This document shows, piece after piece, positions 46,579-55,354 of a stretch of 64,000 nucleotides of DNA. Below the pieces are notes generated by a model. That model searched no databases. It saw only the letters and a list, made by a program, of their open reading frames with translations, and had not been told where the DNA came from. This stretch comes from Viridibacillus arenosi (lineage in GTDB: Bacteria > Bacillota > Bacilli > Bacillales_A > Planococcaceae), in assembly GCF_001955655.1 (NCBI RefSeq), contig NZ_MSPW01000005.1, forward strand, positions 62,001 through 126,000. Direction: 5' to 3'. Position 1 is the first letter of the stretch. Every line of letters begins with the position of its first letter. The translations under genes and the position numbers were made by a program.

Positions 46579-47094
46579 TTAAGCTGGCATTGGCGTTGGC
46601 GTTGGTTTAGCGTAACCTTCTTTATAAGCTTCATCAATTACATCACGAATCTCTTTTAATGACTTACCCTCTTGCGCCATTTTAATTGATTGGATTGCGA
46701 TTTCTACACAAGCTACACATCTTGTTCCATGATCATCCCAAACGATTGAGCCATCCTTTTTCACTTCTTTAATAAAGCAGTTCATATTGCTTTTATGGCC
46801 TGCACTTTCTCCACATCCACAATAGCAAGGTATCCATTTAAGAATCTCTGTTGCTTGACCTGTCGCTTTATAAACAAGCTTCAAATCTTCAGATTGTTTA
46901 TCTAAAAAACTTGGAAGAACATCTGCTGAAGCTGTCGTCTCTTGAATATCACCATTAGCTACAGTGTGTTGATGTCCTGATTCTTCATTGTGTTTTTCTT
47001 GTTTTACCGGTTCTTCTGCCTTGTCCTCACCACTACTGCAAGCAGTCAATATCATAGAACCAGCTAGTAATAACGTAAACCATTTAAATTTCAT
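46579..47094 (-). CDS. PCYCGC-motif lipoprotein
   Basis: A 171-residue lipoprotein; the signal peptide ends MILTAC with lipidated Cys19. The mature part opens with a His/Glu-rich stretch (EKHNEESGHQH), then WIPCYCGCGESAGH (Cys90, 92, 94), Cys106 in NMNCFIKE and a CVAC pair (Cys126, 129). This motif set defines a small family of surface lipoproteins whose job is unknown; the His and Cys content suggests metal or redox chemistry. Start 47094 has AAGGAG 9 nt upstream. The C-terminus is proline-rich (KPTPTPMP). Confidence 0.8.
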   Translation of the reverse strand: MKFKWFTLLLAGSMILTACSSGEDKAEEPVKQEKHNEESGHQHTVANGDIQETTASADVLPSFLDKQSEDLKLVYKATGQATEILKWIPCYCGCGESAGHKSNMNCFIKEVKKDGSIVWDDHGTRCVACVEIAIQSIKMAQEGKSLKEIRDVIDEAYKEGYAKPTPTPMPA

Positions 47095-47225
47095 TACTAA
47101 TAACTCCTTCACACACTTTTCCCCTATTGTACCTTAATAAGTATTTAAACTTGTATGACAAATAAGCAACATTATTATTAAGTAGTAGGCTTTTTATATA
47201 GTTAGACAAGTCTTATTCTTTTTAT

Positions 47226-47264
47226 ACATAAAAAGCTGACTCATTTTCATGAGCCAGCCCTTTT
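47226..47264 (-). terminator. Terminator of yuaF-floT
   Basis: AAAAGCTG-CTCAT / ATGAG-CAGC-CTTTT hairpin followed by a T-rich stretch on the reverse strand. Confidence 0.8.
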
Positions 47265-47266
47265 AT

Positions 47267-48832
47267 TTAAGCTTCTTCTTTTGGTTCAATAACTGCAGTT
47301 GTTGATGCAGTTGACTTACCTTGGATTTCATCAGCTAATCTTTCGATACTTGGGCGAATCGTACCTTTGCCCGAGTAGTTTTCTATTAGCTCTTTCATAT
47401 CAATCCCCGATGTCTCTTTAAGAGATTCTTGTAAAGTAGACATTAAGTTCGTTGCATAAGCAGTGACTTTGTTAGCACCACCGCCGCCTTCACCACCACT
47501 TCCTGTATCAACGACTGTTATTTTGTCGATATTTGAAAGCGGACTAGCAACTTGTTTCGCGTATTCAGGCATCATGTGAATGACCATATCAAGTACAGCT
47601 GCTTGGCCATATTGCTCGAACGCTTCGGCAATCTTACGTTTCGCTTCTGCTTCCGCAAGACCTTTAAGACGGATAATATCTGCTTCGGCTTCACCTTGTG
47701 CACGTTCAGAGTCAGCTTTTGCAAGACCATCTAAACGTACTTTTTCTGCATCAGCTTTCGCTCTAGCTTCAATGCTATATTTCTCCGCATCAGCTTGAGC
47801 TAATTGTTTCATTTTATCTGCTGCTGCGTTTTGCTCTATTGCATAACGATCCGCGTCGGCTTTCTTCTTCACTTCAGAATCGTATTGTTTCTCACGACGA
47901 AGAATCTCTTTTTCTTCTAATTCAATTTGTTTTTGACGCTCGATGATACGAACTTGCATTTCTTGTTCTGTTACTTCTTGTTTTGCTTTAGCTGATTCTA
48001 GCTCATATGCTTGGTCAGCACGGGCTTTAGCGACATCTTGCTCGCGGCGGAATTCAGCTACTTTTAATTGGTTTTCTTTTTCTGCTTCTGCAATTTCAGT
48101 GGCACGTTCAAGCTCTGCTTTTTGCGCTTCTTTATCTGATTCAGCACGTTTAATACGTGTTTCCTTTTCTGCCTCTGCTGTTGCAATGTCAGCGTCACGT
48201 CTTACTTGTGCTATTCTTGGCTTCCCTAATGAATCAAGGTAACCGTTTTTATCACGTACATCCTTGATTGTAAATGAAACGATGATTAAACCCATTTTCG
48301 CTAAATCTTGTGATGCGACGCGTTGAACTTCTTGAGAAAATTTATCGCGGTTTTTATAAATTTCTTCAACTGTCATAGAACCTAAAATCGAACGTAGATG
48401 ACCTTCTAAAACTTCCTTCGCCTCATTTTCGCGTTCTTCTTTAGGTTTGCCTAAAAACTGCTCTGCTGCTGTAGCAATTTCAGAAATAGACCCGCCGATT
48501 TTAATGATTGCAATACCATCTGCCATTACTGGAACACCTTGCTCTGTATATACTTCAGGTGTAGTGACTTCTAGTTTACTAGATAATAAGCTTAATGGTT
48601 CTGCTTGCTGGAATACAGGAAGTACGAATGTACCACCACCACGGATAATTTTAATTCGATTACCTGATTCGTCTGTATGTACGTTTTTTGATCCTAAGTA
48701 ACTACCTGTTACGATCAGCGCTTCATCTGGACCTGCTGTTCGGTATTTTGTTACATAAACACCAATAATCGCTAATAATACAAAAGCTACAATTCCTATT
48801 ACGACTAATAACCCTATATTTCCAAAATCCAT
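47267..48832 (-). CDS. floT: Flotillin FloT
   Basis: A 521-residue membrane scaffold protein of functional membrane microdomains. A membrane helix at residues 6-29 is followed by the PHB/SPFH domain (about 30-230) and a long Ala/Glu-rich coiled-coil flotillin region (about 230-420) with repeated AEAEKE and QADAEKY-type heptads. The tail includes a GSGGEGGGG linker. It follows yuaF by 18 nt. In B. subtilis the yuaF-floT operon is SigW-controlled; a matching promoter is visible here upstream of yuaF. It organises signalling and secretion complexes. Confidence 0.94.
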   Translation of the reverse strand: MDFGNIGLLVVIGIVAFVLLAIIGVYVTKYRTAGPDEALIVTGSYLGSKNVHTDESGNRIKIIRGGGTFVLPVFQQAEPLSLLSSKLEVTTPEVYTEQGVPVMADGIAIIKIGGSISEIATAAEQFLGKPKEERENEAKEVLEGHLRSILGSMTVEEIYKNRDKFSQEVQRVASQDLAKMGLIIVSFTIKDVRDKNGYLDSLGKPRIAQVRRDADIATAEAEKETRIKRAESDKEAQKAELERATEIAEAEKENQLKVAEFRREQDVAKARADQAYELESAKAKQEVTEQEMQVRIIERQKQIELEEKEILRREKQYDSEVKKKADADRYAIEQNAAADKMKQLAQADAEKYSIEARAKADAEKVRLDGLAKADSERAQGEAEADIIRLKGLAEAEAKRKIAEAFEQYGQAAVLDMVIHMMPEYAKQVASPLSNIDKITVVDTGSGGEGGGGANKVTAYATNLMSTLQESLKETSGIDMKELIENYSGKGTIRPSIERLADEIQGKSTASTTAVIEPKEEA

Positions 48833-48850
48833 TTCATTTCCCCCTTTAAT

Positions 48851-49393
48851 CTAATTTGAAAACATCGGTTCATATGCTCTGACATACACCGTGCCTTCTT
48901 TTACTTCTACTATAAGGACCTGTTGATTATACTCAATTTCCTCATTATCAAAACCTACAGCACGTTTTGAAATTAAACCATTTATAGTTTCAATAACAAC
49001 TTCACCGAACCCATCAACAGGAATAGGTACGATTACCTTACCAATTTGCCCTGCCAATGACTCATCAGTATATGCCATTGATACTTCTGCTGATTTTAAT
49101 GGTAATAAGATAAAGAAATAGAGCAATACACTTAATACGGTAGAGATAATTGTTGCAATTGCGATGATCATGATACTAGAAAATGACGTTAAACTTTCTA
49201 AGATGAAACCAATTGCTGCAAAGAATGTTAGAAAAGAAAGAATAACCGCTGGATTAAAAAACGGAATACCTTCTCCAACACCATCAATTACATCTCCAAA
49301 AAATAAAAATAAGACCATGCATACTGCAAAAATTATTAGGGAATATAAATATACTTGTTGGATTGCTATACCAAACAGTTCTATTAGACTCAC
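48851..49393 (-). CDS. yuaF: NfeD-family membrane protein YuaF
   Basis: A 180-residue protein with three or four membrane helices (residues about 10-100) and a C-terminal OB-fold NfeD domain (GQIGKVIVPIPVDGFGEVVIE, QVLIVEVKEGTVYVR). It partners with FloT and affects membrane fluidity. The annotated start is a GTG at 49393 with GAGAGG directly abutting it, which is unusually close; the true start may be a few codons off. It is first in the SigW-type operon. Confidence 0.88.
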   Translation of the reverse strand: MSLIELFGIAIQQVYLYSLIIFAVCMVLFLFFGDVIDGVGEGIPFFNPAVILSFLTFFAAIGFILESLTSFSSIMIIAIATIISTVLSVLLYFFILLPLKSAEVSMAYTDESLAGQIGKVIVPIPVDGFGEVVIETINGLISKRAVGFDNEEIEYNQQVLIVEVKEGTVYVRAYEPMFSN

Positions 49394-49427
49394 CTCTCAT
49401 ACTTATGTTATTTTCCTTACAATACGT

Positions 49428-49455
49428 TATACGGTTAAGTGGAGATAAAGTTTCA
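49428..49455 (-). promoter_or_regulatory. SigW-type ECF promoter of yuaF-floT
   Basis: Reverse strand TGAAAC (plus 49450-49455) and CGTATA (49428-49433) are separated by exactly 16 nt, the B. subtilis SigW consensus. It lies 35 nt upstream of the yuaF start. Confidence 0.88.
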
Positions 49456-49624
49456 TTTTTTTCAAATAATTTACACATTTTATTTATAATTATTTCTAAT
49501 GTTACGGGAATGTAAATTTTAGTCGAAATTATGTAAATAATGTGGGGATTCCTATTGCATTTTGTTATGATTGTGTAGCGTTAAAAGAGATTGATAAGTT
49601 GATATTCAACCTAGGAGGATTCAC

Positions 49625-50245
49625 ATGTTTAGCTCAAAAAAACAAGACCCTTTTTTTGCGTCGCTGTTGAAAATTGCAGAAACAGTTAATGAAGCTGTAC
49701 ATTATGCAGATGATTTTAAAATTACAAGCATCGCAGATTTAAAAGAGCTTAGCGTAACATTAAAACAGTATGAGACCGATGGAGATAAATTAATTCATGA
49801 ATTAATTTTCATGTTAAACAAATCATTTATGACACCGATCGAACGTGAAGATATTTTGGAATTAGCTGTACGTATGGATGATGTTCTTGATGGCATTGAA
49901 GGCTGTATCGCCCACTTCGAGATGTTCTCATTAACAGAGGTAGACGATTATATGCGTGATTTCCTTAAATACATCGTAAAAAGTACAGATGAAATTGTCG
50001 CAGCAATGGGACATTTAACAAATAAAAAACTGATCGATATGCGTGATCATTCCATCCTCATTAAAGACTATGAGCGCAAATGTGATGACGTTCTTCGCAC
50101 TTCAATTAAACAACTATTCTTACATGAAAAAGATCCTATTCGCATAATTCAATTCAAAGATATTTACGAACAACTTGAAGAAGTAGCTGATTACTGCCAA
50201 GATGTTGCAAATACAATGGATACAATTATAATGCGTAACGCCTAG
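49625..50245 (+). CDS. DUF47/PhoU-like phosphate-transport accessory protein (YkaA-like)
   Basis: A 206-residue all-helical protein of the TIGR00153/DUF47 family related to PhoU. It contains ETDGDKLIHELIFMLNKSFMTPIEREDI and VRMDDVLDGIEG, both typical metal-binding segments with spaced Asp/Glu residues. Such proteins sit next to Pit-type phosphate transporters and probably regulate them. AGGAGG lies before ATG. The pit gene begins 14 nt after its stop. No Pho box was recognised upstream. Confidence 0.88.
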   Translation: MFSSKKQDPFFASLLKIAETVNEAVHYADDFKITSIADLKELSVTLKQYETDGDKLIHELIFMLNKSFMTPIEREDILELAVRMDDVLDGIEGCIAHFEMFSLTEVDDYMRDFLKYIVKSTDEIVAAMGHLTNKKLIDMRDHSILIKDYERKCDDVLRTSIKQLFLHEKDPIRIIQFKDIYEQLEEVADYCQDVANTMDTIIMRNA

Positions 50246-50259
50246 GAGATGTAGATATA

Positions 50260-51258
50260 TTGGATACAGTTCTATTTTTAACCATTCTTGTTGTTGTTTT
50301 TGCATTATTATTCGACTTCATTAACGGTTTTCACGATACTGCAAATGCCATCGCAACTGCTGTTTCTACACGTGCATTACCACCTCGTGTAGCTGTATTA
50401 ATGGCCGCAACTATGAACTTTATAGGTGCAATAACATTTACAGGTGTAGCAAAAGCATTGGCCAAAGATATCGTTGACCCTTTTGCAATTGATAACGGGG
50501 TTGTCATTATTTTAGCCGCTTTGCTATCCGCAATTATTTGGAACTTAGTAACTTGGTATTATGGTATTCCATCTAGTTCATCGCATGCTCTAATCGGCTC
50601 TTTAGCTGGTGCAGCGATTGCTGCTGCAGGTTTTGCTGTATTGAACTATGAAGGATTTATCAAAATTATTAAAGCATTAATCTACTCACCATTTATTGCT
50701 ATCGTTGCTGGTTTTATCATGATGTCCATTTTCAAAGTGGTATTCAAAGACTTAAACTTATACCGTACGAATAAAGGATTCCGTAGACTACAGATTTTCA
50801 CTGCTGCGGTACAATCTTTTACCCACGGTACAAACGATGCTCAAAAATCAATGGGTATTATTACAATGGCTTTAATTGCTGCTGGATTACAAACTGGTGA
50901 CGATATTCCAATGTGGGTACGTATTGCAGCTGCAACTGCAATGGGATTAGGTACATCCATTGGTGGATATAAAATTATCAAAACTGTTGGCGGTAAAATC
51001 ATGAAAATCCGACCTGTTAATGGAGCAGCTGCTGATTTAGCTTCTGCCGCTGTTATTTTCGGAGCTACACAACTTCATTTACCTGTAAGTACAACACATG
51101 TTATCTCCTCTTCTATCATGGGGGTTGGTTCGGCTCAACGTGTAAAAGGTGTTAAATGGGGCGTAGCAAAGAAAATCGTTCTTACGTGGATTATCACTTT
51201 ACCAACATCTGCAATAATGGGAGCAGCTATCTTTTTTGTTCTCAACTTATTTATCTAA
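50260..51258 (+). CDS. pit: Low-affinity inorganic phosphate transporter (Pit family)
   Basis: A 332-residue PiT-family permease with about ten helices. The two inverted signature segments are DFINGFHDTANAIATAVSTRAL near the N-terminus and SFTHGTNDAQKSMGII in the second half; GIPSSSSHALIGSLAGA and LPVSTTHVISSSIMGVG are also conserved. It imports metal-phosphate in symport with protons. The start is a TTG at 50260 with AGGAGATG upstream. It is cotranscribed with the PhoU-like gene and ends in a terminator. Confidence 0.94.
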   Translation: MDTVLFLTILVVVFALLFDFINGFHDTANAIATAVSTRALPPRVAVLMAATMNFIGAITFTGVAKALAKDIVDPFAIDNGVVIILAALLSAIIWNLVTWYYGIPSSSSHALIGSLAGAAIAAAGFAVLNYEGFIKIIKALIYSPFIAIVAGFIMMSIFKVVFKDLNLYRTNKGFRRLQIFTAAVQSFTHGTNDAQKSMGIITMALIAAGLQTGDDIPMWVRIAAATAMGLGTSIGGYKIIKTVGGKIMKIRPVNGAAADLASAAVIFGATQLHLPVSTTHVISSSIMGVGSAQRVKGVKWGVAKKIVLTWIITLPTSAIMGAAIFFVLNLFI

Positions 51259-51272
51259 TAATTACCTTATTA

Positions 51273-51306
51273 GGTTTCCATTCGCTATAGGATGGGAACT
51301 TTTTTT
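51273..51306 (+). terminator. Terminator of the phosphate transport unit
   Basis: GTTTCCAT and ATGGGAAC pair (one G-U), loop TCGCTATAGG, then a run of seven Ts. Confidence 0.8.
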
Positions 51307-51396
51307 ATGTAAAAATTTTGACTGTTTAACGACAAAGTAAGACAGAATGCTTTACACTAATCACATAGAGTTGTTTAAGAAAGGTGGTACATACAT

Positions 51397-53514
51397 TTGC
51401 AAAGTTTATCTCGATTCATAACAAAATATTATAAAATAATTGCAACGATTTGGTGTGCATTGTTCATTATCTTTGCATACTTTGCTATTCAATTACCTGG
51501 TCAATTAAAAGGCGATGGTTTTAAAGTAAATGGCGATCATCAAGCTGTTATGAACGAACTAACAGAAGAATTTGGTCTACCTGCTGAAACCATATTTGTC
51601 GTATTTGATAAAGTTAAAGACGAAGATATTAAAGCGACTTTACAGAAAATCGAAGAAGTAGAGGAAATCGATTCTATTCAATCTCCTTTAAAGAACTCGG
51701 AACTTCATAAAAAAAATATCTCCTATGCTATTTTAAATTTCGATAATACCATAGAGGATATGTCAATTGTAGTACCGAAAATACGAGATAAAATAAACAA
51801 TAAACAAGGAATTACTATTACAGGTGGATCGGTGATTTCATCCGATCTTAATACAGCCAGTCAAAAGGATTTAGCTAACGCAGAAGCAATTGGATTACCC
51901 ATTGCAGTACTTGTTTTATTACTAGCATTTGGTAGCGTTGTTGCTTCAATTCTACCAATTGTAATTGGTATCATTACCGTCGTATCTGCGTTTGGCATAC
52001 TATCTATGCTGAGTGGACAGTTTGATTTATCCATCTTCATAATGAATATTATCCCTATGCTTGGGCTAGCACTCAGCATAGATTTCGCATTGTTGTTTAT
52101 CAATCGTTATCGTGAGGAAAGATTGCACTCTACCATTCAACAAGCTGTGCAAACAACGATTCAAACTGCCGGACGCTCGATTATTTTTTCTGCATTTTGT
52201 GTCATGATTGGTCTCGGTGCGATGATTGTTATCCAAGTAGAAATATTCCATAATATCGCACTAGGTGGTACGATTGCAGTTTTCCTAGCAGTTGTTGCTT
52301 CATTAACTTTGTTACCTGCAAGCATATTGTTATTGGGTGATCGCTTAAATAAATGGACGATTATTCGGGTGAAACCGAATAGTGTATCTCGTTGGCGTAG
52401 TTTTGCAACACTGGTTATGAAACGTCCAGTGACAATCGCTATTATTTCCTTGATTATCTTAGGAATAGGTATTGTCCCTGTGAAAGATATGAAACTAACT
52501 ATTCCACAAATGGATGCTTTACCAACTTCATATGATTCTCGTACTTCTTTTGAGAAATTACAAAAAGAATTTGATTTAGGTAAATATTCTACAGTTTATT
52601 TATTAGCAGAACGTGAAGATGGATGGGATTCCAAAGCTGGTTTAAATGACATCCTAAAGCTACAAAAAGCATTACAGAAAGATAACTTAGTCCTCGATGT
52701 GAAGACCATTTTCACGGAATCTAAAATCAATCACGTAGAGGACTGGCAGCAAAGTATGAAAAACCTTTCTGCTAGCGAACAACTTAAGCCTTTAAAGGAA
52801 ACTTTCATTCACGACAAACAGTTATTTATCCCAATTACATTAGATGCTAAAGGAGCATCTACAAAGGCACAAGATTGGGTGAGAAAGTGGTCGGATAAAG
52901 ATTTAAACATGAACTTTAAACTTGGTGGAGAAGCGAAGTTTAATCAAGAAATTTTCGATGAAATTTCAAATAAAATCGTCATAGCCTTATCCATTATTAT
53001 TGTTTCTACATTCTTTATTCTAATGCTTGCATTCCATTCGGTGTTAATTCCTATAAAGGCTATTTTAATGAATATTATTGGCTTATCATCAGCTTTCGGA
53101 ATCCTTGTATATATCTTCCAATACGGAAGTTTCGGAATAGAGGAAGGGACAATTGTATTAATCATACCTGTTATTACATTTTGTCTTGTATTCGGCTTAA
53201 GTATGGACTATGAAGTATTCCTTATCTCAAGAATTCAAGAAGAATATGAAAAAGGAGCGAGTAATACGCGCGCTACGATTGATGGACTTACTTCTACAAG
53301 TAAAATCATTACGTCTGCTGCGTTAATTATGATTGTTATAACAGGTGCATTCGCCTTCACAGATGTAATGCCTGTGAAGCAAATAGGCGTCGGCATTGCC
53401 ATTGCCATTGCTATTGATGCAACAATTATACGTCTAATGCTCGTACCAAGTCTGATGAAATTATTAGGTGACTGGAACTGGTGGATGCCATTTCAAAAGA
53501 AAAATCGCAAATAA
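51397..53514 (+). CDS. MMPL/RND-family transporter (YdfJ-like)
   Basis: A 705-residue RND-superfamily exporter of the MMPL type with two repeats, each one helix, an extracellular domain and five helices. The helix-4 proton-relay motifs are LALSIDFALLFINRYREER (first half) and FGLSMDYEVFLISRIQEEY (second half). It probably exports lipids or hydrophobic compounds. The start is a TTG at 51397 with AAAGGTGG upstream. It is monocistronic. No MarR/TetR regulator is adjacent. Confidence 0.92.
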   Translation: MQSLSRFITKYYKIIATIWCALFIIFAYFAIQLPGQLKGDGFKVNGDHQAVMNELTEEFGLPAETIFVVFDKVKDEDIKATLQKIEEVEEIDSIQSPLKNSELHKKNISYAILNFDNTIEDMSIVVPKIRDKINNKQGITITGGSVISSDLNTASQKDLANAEAIGLPIAVLVLLLAFGSVVASILPIVIGIITVVSAFGILSMLSGQFDLSIFIMNIIPMLGLALSIDFALLFINRYREERLHSTIQQAVQTTIQTAGRSIIFSAFCVMIGLGAMIVIQVEIFHNIALGGTIAVFLAVVASLTLLPASILLLGDRLNKWTIIRVKPNSVSRWRSFATLVMKRPVTIAIISLIILGIGIVPVKDMKLTIPQMDALPTSYDSRTSFEKLQKEFDLGKYSTVYLLAEREDGWDSKAGLNDILKLQKALQKDNLVLDVKTIFTESKINHVEDWQQSMKNLSASEQLKPLKETFIHDKQLFIPITLDAKGASTKAQDWVRKWSDKDLNMNFKLGGEAKFNQEIFDEISNKIVIALSIIIVSTFFILMLAFHSVLIPIKAILMNIIGLSSAFGILVYIFQYGSFGIEEGTIVLIIPVITFCLVFGLSMDYEVFLISRIQEEYEKGASNTRATIDGLTSTSKIITSAALIMIVITGAFAFTDVMPVKQIGVGIAIAIAIDATIIRLMLVPSLMKLLGDWNWWMPFQKKNRK

Positions 53515-53553
53515 AAAAGAGGCAATCTGTTAATAATCAGGTTGCCTCTTTTC
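53510..53553. terminator. Bidirectional terminator between the MMPL gene and mhqD
   Basis: AAAAGAGGCAA-CTG / CAG-TTGCCTCTTTT hairpin, A/T runs on both strands; it overlaps the MMPL stop codon. Confidence 0.88.
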
Positions 53554-53560
53554 ATATTTA

Positions 53561-54166
53561 TTAAAAGTGATTTGCATACCAAACTTTTGCTGCTTTTAAT
53601 TCATCATGTGTTAACTGATGACCATAGTCGCTCCAATATACTTCTACTTCTGCCCCTGCTGCTGTTAACAATCCTTCTAAATCTTTTGATTCTTGAGGAG
53701 GACACATATAATCGTTTTTACCAGCACCAATCCAGATTGGTAACTGTGATAATACCGGTACTTCAATGTCTCTTCTTGGAACCATTGGATGATGTAAAAT
53801 AGCACCTTTCACGATTGGCCCATTACGGAATAACAAACTACCTGCAATATTTGCCCCGTTTGAATAGCCAATTGCTACAATATTATCTCGATTGAAGCCA
53901 TATTGCACTGCTGCTTCGTCGATAAATTCAGCCAATTCTTTTGTACGGACCTCTAAATCCTCCATATCAAAAACGCCTTCTGCTAAACGTCTGAAAAAGC
54001 GTGGCATGCCATTCTCTACAACATTTCCTCGTACACCTAAAAGAGAAGCTGTTGGATCAATCTCTTTTGCTAAAGAAATTAAATCATGTTCATTCCCACC
54101 AGTACCATGTAGCAATAACAATGTTGGCTTACTATCGTCAGTACCTTTAATGAAAATATGTTGCAT
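53561..54166 (-). CDS. mhqD: Carboxylesterase/phospholipase-like alpha/beta hydrolase (MhqD/YodD)
   Basis: A 201-residue serine hydrolase. The oxyanion segment LLLLHGTGGNEHDL is followed by nucleophile Ser102 in GYSNGA, Asp153 in GAGKNDYMCPP and His184 in YGHQLT. It resembles B. subtilis MhqD, induced by quinone stress through the MhqR regulator, and usually found near a ring-cleavage dioxygenase; neither is seen here. It lies last in a run of reverse-strand genes. GGGGGG-type ribosome site upstream. Specific substrate unknown. Confidence 0.88.
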   Translation of the reverse strand: MQHIFIKGTDDSKPTLLLLHGTGGNEHDLISLAKEIDPTASLLGVRGNVVENGMPRFFRRLAEGVFDMEDLEVRTKELAEFIDEAAVQYGFNRDNIVAIGYSNGANIAGSLLFRNGPIVKGAILHHPMVPRRDIEVPVLSQLPIWIGAGKNDYMCPPQESKDLEGLLTAAGAEVEVYWSDYGHQLTHDELKAAKVWYANHF

Positions 54167-54194
54167 GGAGAACCCCCCTATCTATATTCTATAA

Positions 54195-54368
54195 TCAATA
54201 TCTTGAATTCGAGATAATTATAGATTGAACAGTAATAGGAGTCAATGAATATGCTTTGGAACTTTGCTTAGGATGATTCTTATAAAATAGTTGAATTGAA
54301 AGGACAATCAATATAACTGCAATTATTACGACACTAATTAATGCAATAACTGTCTTTTTGCCAGACAT
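54195..54368 (-). CDS. Small single-span membrane protein
   Basis: A predicted 57-residue peptide, MSGKKTVIALISVVIIAVIL at the start, with one membrane helix and a hydrophilic Ser/Thr-rich tail outside. AAGGAAGTAGG stands upstream of the ATG at 54368. It has no recognised homolog in my reading. It lies between the GNAT gene and mhqD on the same strand. I report it because start, ribosome site and hydrophobic pattern agree, but expression is uncertain. Confidence 0.45.
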   Translation of the reverse strand: MSGKKTVIALISVVIIAVILIVLSIQLFYKNHPKQSSKAYSLTPITVQSIIISNSRY

Positions 54369-54405
54369 AAAATTACCTACTTCCTTTAGCATTCCTTTGC
54401 GAGAA

Positions 54406-54822
54406 CTATCCGATTTCGAAATTGTATACTGTTCTCAAAAATTTCTTCTTATAATGATTAATAAGATAATCATATTCAATTTTGATCATGTGGAATCCAT
54501 ATTTTTGATACAGCGCCAGTTGCCCAATGCTAGAGTTGTCAGTAGCAATTAGAATTCGACGATAACCACCGGCTGTCGCTTCACTTATGACGTGCTGAAT
54601 AAGTGACTTACCAAACCCTTGTCCTTGCCATTTTCCAACTACAGCAATGTTCATTATATCGATGGCTTCTGTATTATGAATCAACAAAACGACCACCCCA
54701 ACATCCTCACCCGCCATACTCGCGATATAATAATTACCATCGCGAATATATTGTGCAATCATGTGCTCAGACGGATCAGCTAGTAACAGCAAGTCCATTG
54801 GTGGTCGTTCAAATACCGCCAA
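54406..54822 (-). CDS. GNAT-family N-acetyltransferase
   Basis: About 138 residues of a GNAT fold: DVGVVVLLIHNTEAIDIMNIAVVGKWQGQGFGKSLI contains the acetyl-CoA-binding V-x-x-x-x-Q-G-x-G motif, followed by GGYRRILIATDNSSIGQLALYQKYGF. The start is uncertain. The only in-frame start codon after a stop is TTG at 54822, without a good ribosome site, and upstream codons read QYRL, which looks like real N-terminal sequence lacking an ATG. The gene begins 18 nt after the stop of the upstream gene, so it may rely on coupling. Confidence 0.75.
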   Translation of the reverse strand: MAVFERPPMDLLLLADPSEHMIAQYIRDGNYYIASMAGEDVGVVVLLIHNTEAIDIMNIAVVGKWQGQGFGKSLIQHVISEATAGGYRRILIATDNSSIGQLALYQKYGFHMIKIEYDYLINHYKKKFLRTVYNFEIG

Positions 54823-54840
54823 TAAACGATATTGTTATCA

Positions 54841-55308
54841 TCATTTTTTAGACGGCTTAAAGCCTTCAGAATATAAATAGTTTTCCGCATCATCACGAGT
54901 TCCGAAGCTTTCTTCTAAATTGAAGCCATGATAAACATTCCAAAAAGGATCTTCTTCTACTAAAAGAAGTTGGTCATCATTACGGTTACGCCAGCTTTGC
55001 TCAATTCTCACTTCAGGAACTACTTCATCAATTTCAGATAAGTACGTAAGGGAATCTTCGATAATTTCACGTAGCTCTTGCTCAGAGAAATCACGAATAT
55101 TTACTAAACCACGATCGTCTGATTTATAACGTAGTAAATCTCCTACGTAAACAAAACCGTTACCGTTTGGGTGTAATTTTTCTACCACAATTTTTTTCTC
55201 ATATTGGCTACCATCAAAGTGATAATTTAATCGTTTCATCGAAATTTCTTTACGAGTTAATTGAGGGAAACTTTCGATGATCGCTTGTTTTTGTTCAAAT
55301 GTTAACAT
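54841..55308 (-). CDS. Conserved protein of unknown function
   Basis: A 155-residue soluble acidic protein. It starts MLTFEQKQAIIESFPQLTRK and has MKRLNYHFDGSQYEKKIVV and FVYVGDLLRYKSDDRGLVNI in the middle; the C-terminus is FGTRDDAENYLYSEGF. I do not recognise a domain. The compact alpha/beta pattern and charged surface suggest a cytosolic housekeeping protein. It precedes the GNAT gene by 18 nt. Confidence 0.6.
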   Translation of the reverse strand: MLTFEQKQAIIESFPQLTRKEISMKRLNYHFDGSQYEKKIVVEKLHPNGNGFVYVGDLLRYKSDDRGLVNIRDFSEQELREIIEDSLTYLSEIDEVVPEVRIEQSWRNRNDDQLLLVEEDPFWNVYHGFNLEESFGTRDDAENYLYSEGFKPSKK

Positions 55309-55354
55309 AATTTACTCCTTTTTCGTTTGCATTCAACCTTTAGTATAGCATTTT

